From the NCBI GenBank assembly GCA_935421135.1, contig OW285194.1:3684876-3748875 (forward strand): a DNA stretch of 64,000 bases. Direction: 5' to 3'. The first letter of the stretch is position 1, and every line of letters begins with the position of its first letter. The stretch is from Bugulina stolonifera. Lineage: Eukaryota; Bryozoa; Gymnolaemata; Cheilostomatida; Bugulidae. The notes beneath the pieces are model-generated. The model was not told the origin of the DNA, did not search any database, and saw only the letters and a list, made by a program, of their open reading frames with translations. The translations under genes were made by a program, and so were the position numbers. Below, one piece after another: positions 57,862 to 64,000 of this stretch.

Positions 57862-59536
57862 ATGGCCAGATTGTCAGCTACCACAATACTCAGCATAGTA
57901 AGCATTTAATATATGTACTCTTTTTTTTTATTTATTTCGTTTAAAAAACAAATGATTAGGCTTGAAATTAAATATTATTATAATATTTATATTAATTTTT
58001 TAAAAGATAAAAAGAGTTAGATAACTTATAATACAAAAAAAAGAAGTCATGTGATTATGATATTCCATATTATCATAATGGTAATTAGGTTATATTATTA
58101 TATAAATTAATATAATAATCTAAATGATTATCATATCATTATGATTTTGACATATATTTCTATTTACTCAATCTGCATACAGTGTACTGTTTCGGTGTTT
58201 AACATTTATATTTATATTACAATACTGGTGAAACTAAATTTCAGTTAGTATTAAATTTAGTTTTGACAATCGGTCACAATGAACTTTGTAAAATTGTGAA
58301 GTTATTGTATTGTTGTATTAAATCATCTACAATATACATATTCAAATATAATTTCGAATTTACAATATACATGTCCTGCAAAAATGCAAACAATAATTCC
58401 ATCATAAAGTTTATTTCTAAAATAATCAATTGACTGATCTGGTCTATCCAAGGTATTTGAATTACTGTATTTAGTTTATTCACTCTTTCAAACCCCCCCC
58501 CCCCTTTTCCCAGGCTAAATCTAAAAGATTGGTGGGACTGATACTAACTTCATTAGACACAAACTCACCCCTATCTAATGCAGCTGAGCTAACCTGGTGT
58601 ACTTTTATGTATGTTTGCATGGTCAAAGTTTCTTTTCGTTTAAAACAACCAAGTTTGATTTCTAAAACATTTTATGTTTTTATCGTATTTGTATCTTATG
58701 ATGTACTCACTGTGTTGGTTACAGGCTAGTTCCAATACTGTCAGCAAGTAACTTTCCTGACATTGATAAAGACATAGTTGAACTCGACTGTTTGTTGAAA
58801 AGAAGGAATGATCTGGTGAGCAGGGTAAAGACACACACTCACCTTTGATGAAGAAAATGTAAATCGAATGCCAACTTCAATTTCAACATCCAGTTCTTTC
58901 TACTGGTAGGTGTTTATAATTTATTATGTAGCGACAAGGCTCGTTACAAGGTAGCATTAAAACCGTCTTCTTGAATTTAACTTATGCTCAAACTTATAAA
59001 CTCATTGAGGTAAATTTCATCAGTTTATTCTTGCAAAGTGTGAAACACACATGCTTTAGCTAATAAAACTGACAACCCATGTGATTTAGGTTTTCATTCC
59101 GAAGGTCTTCCTTCTGTGCCATATCGAACTATAATAATATTCAGCTCTAGGAGCCGTGGAGACCCATTCGACTAGCTCTGCTATCGGGCAGCCACATTAA
59201 AGAATTGTGTTTGGCGACATGAATATTATAATACTATCATTATTATTTAGCACAGTGAGATTCCAAAGCTGTATGAACGAACGGGAACAAAGCTAGACCA
59301 ATTCCATGCGACCAGACACTGGTGTGGAAATTCAAATTCATCTATTCTCCAGCTTGCACCATATCATCTTTATCTCCGATGTTGGAAAAAGCATAGGTAA
59401 GTGTTGTAGCAGTAATATGTTATGTACATTAACTTGATTATCAGTACTAGTACTTCAGCATCATCTATTCAACAGGGTGGGAAATTCTGCTGTGAGAGTT
59501 GAACCCAACCAAAACTACATTGCCACTGACTATTGA
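57862..59536 (+). CDS. Unrecognised five-exon gene (138 aa model)
   Basis: Model: join(57862..57897, 58514..58596, 58725..58815, 59251..59396, 59476..59536). Junction phases are 0, 2, 0 and 2, all mutually consistent, with GT donors (GTAAGC, GTGTAC, GTGAGC, GTAAGT) and AG acceptors. The second acceptor has a strong pyrimidine tract of C-run then TTTTCCCAG. An AATAAA lies 35 bp after the stop. Exon 2 encodes AKSKRLVGLILTSLDTNSPL; exon 3 is acidic (FPDIDKDIVELDCLL); exon 4 encodes KLYERTGTKLDQFHATRHWC. No signal peptide or transmembrane segment is obvious. I do not recognise the family. A SINE remnant (59085-59215) sits in intron 3. The start ATG is the least certain part. Confidence 0.55.
59085..59215 (+). 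repeat. SINE (family 2, copy 2, 5' truncated)
   Basis: Body matches 36510-36640; the tRNA-like head is missing. Lies in intron 3 of the five-exon gene. Confidence 0.55.
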
Positions 59537-59570
59537 TGTGTTCTCTTCGAGGGTCACAACCACTTTTCTT

Positions 59571-59576
59571 AATAAA
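59571..59576 (+). terminator. Polyadenylation signal AATAAA
   Basis: 35 bp downstream of the stop of the five-exon gene model. Confidence 0.5.
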
Positions 59577-59814
59577 GTGCTCTACAAATTTGAATTGCAG
59601 ATAGTACATATTGGATTGCAAAAGAAGCGTTCCAAATGTACAGTTCACCCATACTCCAAGAGGTTTCTTCAACAGATAGATAGCTTTCAGAGTGAAAGGT
59701 TGTGTCTCACAAGCCTCTCATTACAGCTTTCATTATAGCATTTTACATTATACACTGGTTTAGCTTTACATTCAGTAAAATTGTGAAGACAATTTGGAAT
59801 AAATATTGTCAGCA

Positions 59815-60666
59815 ATGCCACCCGGACCTCCAACTCCAAATTCTGTCACCACAAGGCAGCAGCAGCAAAGGAAAACGTCCGCGTCAACACAGGATTCCAG
59901 TAACAACCTAGTCGAGCTATATAAAAAGCTTGACAAAAAAATTGATAACGTCCTGTCCAGCTTGTCAAAATTGGAGACAAGGCTGACAGCACTGGAAGAA
60001 TTACAACAGAACCACACCAAATCTATTACACAGGCAGAAAATAAAATCTGTGCTGTTCAAGAGGAACAACGTACTCAAGCAGCCTCGTTAGATTTTGCTC
60101 ACAGTGAAATAGAAGATACCAAGGAAAAATGTGGCAATCTTCAAAAGCAGCTTGATGATATCAATGCTCGTCTGACAGAAATCAGTCATTCACAGCAGTC
60201 GGTAAATAAAAGCCAGCCGGATAAATCCTACCAAAACCTTCTCATAACCGGAATACCTGAAACTCAACGCGAAGACCTTGCTATTGTGATAACTACCCTT
60301 GCTGACAAAATCGATCTGAAGATAACACCGAATGATATATGTAGTGTCTATCGTACAAAGAGCAAAAACATATATGTCAAGTTCAATTCAGAGCTTGTGC
60401 GAGATAAATTCTACAAAGGAAGACGTCTTCTGCACACTAAGAAAATTACAACCAAATCACTGGGCATGCAGACTGAAGGTACGATCTATATCAACGAGGT
60501 GTTAGATGACAAACAAAGACAATTATTCTATCAGGCAAGAGGGAAAAGAAAAGAACTAAATTATATGTTCATATGGACATACCATGGTGCAATTTACATC
60601 AAGAAAAGCAGTGACAGTGATCTGATTAAAATTATTACCCAATCAGACTTAGATCAGCTACAGTAA
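59815..60666 (+). CDS. LINE ORF1 protein
   Basis: 283 aa from ATG 59815 (an upstream in-frame TTG is not a credible start). A proline-rich head is followed by a long coiled coil (residues ~35-130, with heptad-like L/I spacing and many E, K and Q). Then comes a globular part containing NLLITGIPE and ICSVYRTKSKNIYVKF, reminiscent of the RNA-binding region of L1-type ORF1 proteins. Probable RNA-binding nucleic-acid chaperone of the element. The coiled coil would drive multimerisation. Confidence 0.75.
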   Translation: MPPGPPTPNSVTTRQQQQRKTSASTQDSSNNLVELYKKLDKKIDNVLSSLSKLETRLTALEELQQNHTKSITQAENKICAVQEEQRTQAASLDFAHSEIEDTKEKCGNLQKQLDDINARLTEISHSQQSVNKSQPDKSYQNLLITGIPETQREDLAIVITTLADKIDLKITPNDICSVYRTKSKNIYVKFNSELVRDKFYKGRRLLHTKKITTKSLGMQTEGTIYINEVLDDKQRQLFYQARGKRKELNYMFIWTYHGAIYIKKSSDSDLIKIITQSDLDQLQ

Positions 60667-60704
60667 TTTATTCATTGCAACACCAGACACACCCTCTTAT
60701 CACT

Positions 60705-63620
60705 ATGGCTGAGTTTACCTCAATCACCCAGAGTGCAAAAACAACTTTCTCAGACACACAGGCCCTGCTATACCACGAGCCACTACTTTCAACAAATAGA
60801 GTAAAAAGTTTCATTTTCGAGAAAGATTTTAACATTCTTCACATAAATATTCGAAGCTTGAATGATAAGTTTGAAGATTTTAATTTGATGCTTGCTGAAC
60901 TAAACACTGCTTTTTCCTGCATTGTCATATCAGAAACATGGTTACTTGAGTCTGATTATATTGATCAATTTTCATTACCTGGATACAATTTATTTTGCAG
61001 TTCCCGTAAGAATGTGAGAGGGGGCGGTATTTGCATTTATGTCCATCAGAAGTTTGAGGCTAGAGTTGCGGCAGTCCGTCTGGCGGGGAGTGAGGCATTG
61101 GAGGCCGAGCTGTGGTGTCGGGGGGCCGTGATGTTTTCTGTCCTCTGTGTGTACCGCTCTCCCTCGGGTGAGTTGCCGGCGTTTCTCGGGGATTTCACTG
61201 GGGTTTTGGGGGCCCTCCCCGCGTGTTCGCTGGTGGTTGGCGACATTAATGTAGACCTCAATCCTTTAAATAGCTCATTTTTAAGTCATGGTACTCAAAA
61301 TTATTTGAAAATTTTAAATAATTATGAATTTTATAATACAATTCTGAGCCCCACTCGATATGGAAATCGCAAAGACAGCCTACTTGACCACTTATTAATT
61401 AACAGGTTGAAAACAAGCACAAGAACGTGCACAGTTGATTATCTGCTGGCTGATCATCAGCCGTGCATAGGCTCATTTCAAATTAGCAACAGACTATCAA
61501 CTCTGCAAGCATCCGTAAGCTTGGTAACAAAGTATGAACTTTTGAAAGAAAATATTGAGAGTCAATGCTGGAACGAACTTATAGACCCCACCAGTGCTAC
61601 TAATTCAACGGACAAGTTTTTGTTGACTTTCGGTGAACTAATAGCTAAATCTAGCTTAGAGGTCAAAAACAAGCCTCGTAAACAAAATTTTAAACAACCA
61701 TGGATGACCCAAAAATTACATGCCTTGGTAAGAAAACGCAAAGCTCTTCACAAGTTATCCAAATCAGAGCCCTTCAATAATAACGCTCAAATTAAATATA
61801 AGAAATTTAGAAACTATGTTTCAAATGTGATAAAATCTGCAAAAAAGGAACATTTTTCAACTAAGTTTAAAGCCTGCAAGGATAACACCTCTGAGAAGTG
61901 GAAATTCATTAAATCTCTAATTACCAAAAAGAATGTTGATGATGGACCATCTTTTATAACTCTTGGGGAAGATGAAATTTCAGACCCCACCGAAATTTGT
62001 GAGAAATTCAATGAATTTTTTGTAAATGTTGGTGAAGAGCTTGCTCGTAGTCTTCCATCTTCTACTCAGAACTTCCAAGACTATTTCACTGGGCTGCCCG
62101 AAAATCGCTTTTTTTGTTTCCACGAAACTGGTCCAGATGAGATTTTAACGATCATCAATGATCTGAAACTGAAAAAAGCAGCGGGATATGACCATATTAG
62201 CTCCAGAGCTATAAAAGACAACATTATAACCTTGTTACCGGCTCTGGTCGACATAATCAATTTGATAATTCATAACTGTGAGTTTCCTGACAGCCTAAAG
62301 ATAGCCCGAGTAACACCTCTATTCAAGAAGGGCTCTAAGAATTTAATGACAAATTATCGTCCAATTTCTGTATTGAATGCCATTTCCAAAATTGTGGAAA
62401 AAGTCGTAGCCTCTCAGATACGTGAACATCTTGAGCTTAATGACCTTTTAACACCAAATCAGTATGGCTTCCGTTCAAAAAAGAACACAACTTTAGCAAT
62501 CAACGACTTTTTAGAGATTGTTTATAACCGTTTAGACAATCATAATGCTGTCCAAACAATTTTTTTAGATTTTTCAAAAGCATTTGATACCATTAACCAT
62601 AGTATTCTTTTATCTAAATTACGTTTTTACAACTTTAGTGACTCAGCCATTCAACTTATTAAATCTTATTTAACTAATCGGAAGCAGTTTGTGAAAATAA
62701 ATACTGAAATATCGTCATTAAGAAGTATTACATTGGGAGTGCCACAAGGATCTGTTTTAGGACCGTTACTATTTTTAATATATATAAATGACTTGGTTAA
62801 TGTTTCTCCAGCTTTTAACTATATATTGTTCGCTGATGACACCAATTTGATCTGTGATAACCCTGTGATAACACCTTTTGAGCTTTCAAAAATAGAACAA
62901 TGGTGCTTGGCAAATAGACTTGTTATAAATTTTAGCAAAACAATGCAAGTCATATTTCGAAATCCACAGAAAAAAATTGACGTTGATGAATTCGATGTTG
63001 GAAAATTGAATACCGTTGATCACACAAAATTTCTTGGTGTGACCTTGGATAAACATTGTAATTTTGAGTTCCATATCAATAACATTGTAAACAAAATCAC
63101 CTTTTTATTAATGATGTTTCGCTATTTGACAAAGTTTTTAGACCAGAAAACAATGGTAAATTTGTATTACACTTTTATATACCCACACCTTATATATGGT
63201 GTGGAATTTTGGGGACATGCCCCAGACTATTTAATATCCAGCATTTTAATCAGCCAGAAGAAATCATTGCGGATCATTTTAAGTCAACAGCCAAATTCAC
63301 ATGTTTCACACAGGTTTAAAGAATTTAAAATTATGCCTATTTCTATGATCTTCAAATATAGGCTTATAATATTTTATAAAAACCATATTTATCCCAACAA
63401 AAATAATCTTAATTTAATTGAGACTGTACACCCCATGACTACGCGTAAGACTTTGAAAAATCCACTGAAATCAATCAAAGTTAATTCGGAAATGGGAAAG
63501 AGGTCTATTTATTTTACTGCCGCTAAACTATTTGGTGAGCATGCATGGGACCTACGGGGCCTCACCGGTGGAGTCTTTGCGAGGCGCCTGGCTGCTCGTC
63601 TCTGGGAGCTTGGTGCATAG
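60705..63620 (+). CDS. LINE ORF2: endonuclease and reverse transcriptase
   Basis: 971 aa from ATG 60705. Endonuclease (residues ~30-260): LHINIRSLNDKF, SETWL, GDINVDL and a terminal ADHQP motif. Linker to ~480. RT (~540-760): KARVTPLFKK-type entry at KIARVTPLFKKG, NYRPISVL, LDFSKAFDTINH, GVPQGSVLGPLLF and the catalytic FADD near 709. Then FLGVTLD and the usual post-RT region. Two stretches differ sharply in base composition from the rest: 61054-61250, inside the endonuclease, and from 63545 to past the stop. Both are GC-rich, the remainder AT-rich. All catalytic motifs that I can check are present. Confidence 0.85.
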   Translation: MAEFTSITQSAKTTFSDTQALLYHEPLLSTNRVKSFIFEKDFNILHINIRSLNDKFEDFNLMLAELNTAFSCIVISETWLLESDYIDQFSLPGYNLFCSSRKNVRGGGICIYVHQKFEARVAAVRLAGSEALEAELWCRGAVMFSVLCVYRSPSGELPAFLGDFTGVLGALPACSLVVGDINVDLNPLNSSFLSHGTQNYLKILNNYEFYNTILSPTRYGNRKDSLLDHLLINRLKTSTRTCTVDYLLADHQPCIGSFQISNRLSTLQASVSLVTKYELLKENIESQCWNELIDPTSATNSTDKFLLTFGELIAKSSLEVKNKPRKQNFKQPWMTQKLHALVRKRKALHKLSKSEPFNNNAQIKYKKFRNYVSNVIKSAKKEHFSTKFKACKDNTSEKWKFIKSLITKKNVDDGPSFITLGEDEISDPTEICEKFNEFFVNVGEELARSLPSSTQNFQDYFTGLPENRFFCFHETGPDEILTIINDLKLKKAAGYDHISSRAIKDNIITLLPALVDIINLIIHNCEFPDSLKIARVTPLFKKGSKNLMTNYRPISVLNAISKIVEKVVASQIREHLELNDLLTPNQYGFRSKKNTTLAINDFLEIVYNRLDNHNAVQTIFLDFSKAFDTINHSILLSKLRFYNFSDSAIQLIKSYLTNRKQFVKINTEISSLRSITLGVPQGSVLGPLLFLIYINDLVNVSPAFNYILFADDTNLICDNPVITPFELSKIEQWCLANRLVINFSKTMQVIFRNPQKKIDVDEFDVGKLNTVDHTKFLGVTLDKHCNFEFHINNIVNKITFLLMMFRYLTKFLDQKTMVNLYYTFIYPHLIYGVEFWGHAPDYLISSILISQKKSLRIILSQQPNSHVSHRFKEFKIMPISMIFKYRLIIFYKNHIYPNKNNLNLIETVHPMTTRKTLKNPLKSIKVNSEMGKRSIYFTAAKLFGEHAWDLRGLTGGVFARRLAARLWELGA

Positions 63621-63819
63621 TGGGTGGGCGCAGCATGTGTCCCTGGATGCGTGTGTCGGCCTTCTGTGGCTGGCGAACCTCTGGAACGGGGCTGTCACAA
63701 CTCTAGTTTCGAACTATCTGATTAGCCCCATGTTTTATTACCTTTTATTACCTTATTTTAATATCACTACTGTTTAAAAATGATGACATAAACTAATAAA
63801 TAAAAATAAAAAAAAACAA

Positions 63820-64000
63820 GTAACTCTATATAAGGTGAAGCGTTATAGTGCCTCAGCATTCAAGCTGAGTGATTACGATTGAAAACAAACTTCTGCTGGC
63901 ACGCTACATGGACTGTGTATCTCATTATGATTTCTGTTCATGTTCAATACTTTACACATGTATTTTACTCTGGATTCGGCTGTTTTCATCGTTGTATTTT
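63820..64000. other. Downstream flank of LINE
   Basis: No gene seen in the last 180 bases. CTCTATATAAGG at 63822-63833 is TATA-like, with unknown downstream gene. Confidence 0.3.

Larger units (their letters stand above)
59740..63819 (+). mobile_element. Non-LTR retrotransposon (CR1/L2-like LINE), both ORFs open
   Basis: Two ORFs in different frames with a 38-bp gap, a short 3' UTR and an A-rich tail ending near 63819 (AATAAATAAAAATAAAAAAAAA). The 5' limit is approximate and no target duplication was found. ORF2 carries an APE-type endonuclease and an RT, without an RNase H domain that I can see. Both frames are uninterrupted, so this is a recent copy. Confidence 0.85.

Overview
This window reads as nuclear DNA of an aquatic invertebrate animal. 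It is AT-rich, the genes are split by GT-AG introns, and it carries animal-type gene families: C2H2 zinc-finger arrays, an IkB/NF-kB-like ankyrin protein and secreted disulfide-rich peptides. It also holds Ty3/gypsy, CR1/L2-like LINE, hAT-like and tRNA-SINE repeats, and the palindromic octamer TACATGTA is scattered through most non-coding stretches. I cannot fix the phylum from sequence alone; a sponge or another non-vertebrate metazoan would fit.

0-28 kb: a plus-strand tandem cluster of paralogous zinc-finger genes. Two copies look intact (2.7-5.1 kb and 16.25-19.7 kb). Three are broken or truncated (7.7-9.1, 22.0-26.4 and 26.9-28.2 kb), and there is a finger scrap at 5.6 kb. Intact copies are built from very short phase-1 exons: a 7-nt start exon, an exon encoding WRPW (the Groucho/TLE-recruiting tetrapeptide of Hairy/HES proteins), sometimes a ~32-residue exon, then one long exon holding all the fingers. 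Between the broken second copy and the next intact gene sits a 5,685-bp LTR retrotransposon (10,237-15,921) with two 594-bp LTRs that look identical, a 5-bp target duplication and one uninterrupted 1,453-codon gag-pol frame. Its integrase lies upstream of reverse transcriptase, the Gmr1-like order, and its Gag has a SCAN-like capsid segment.

28-48 kb: gene-poor and repeat-rich. It has two hAT-like elements (one at 17.6 kb, one at 29.4 kb), a solo LTR (23.9 kb), a nested MITE plus LTR-like insertion (45.6-46.9 kb), a decayed minus-strand gypsy element (38.8-40.5 kb), LINE scraps, SINEs, long hairpins and minisatellites. A minus-strand gene for a secreted six-cysteine peptide spans 38.4-34.4 kb.

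48-64 kb: a two-exon gene for a defensin-like (CS-alpha-beta) secreted peptide (48.3 kb); a GC-rich island with CCAAT boxes (53.8-54.4 kb); a minus-strand IkB-like ankyrin gene with a one-base frame break (54.8-55.4 kb); a tandem array (55.8-57.25 kb); an unrecognised five-exon gene whose splice phases all agree (57.9-59.6 kb); and a CR1/L2-like LINE with both ORFs open (59.8-63.8 kb).

Three of the most informative genes (the two peptide genes and the five-exon gene) consist of small exons and are found only by following splice sites. All gene models here are read by eye without transcript evidence.
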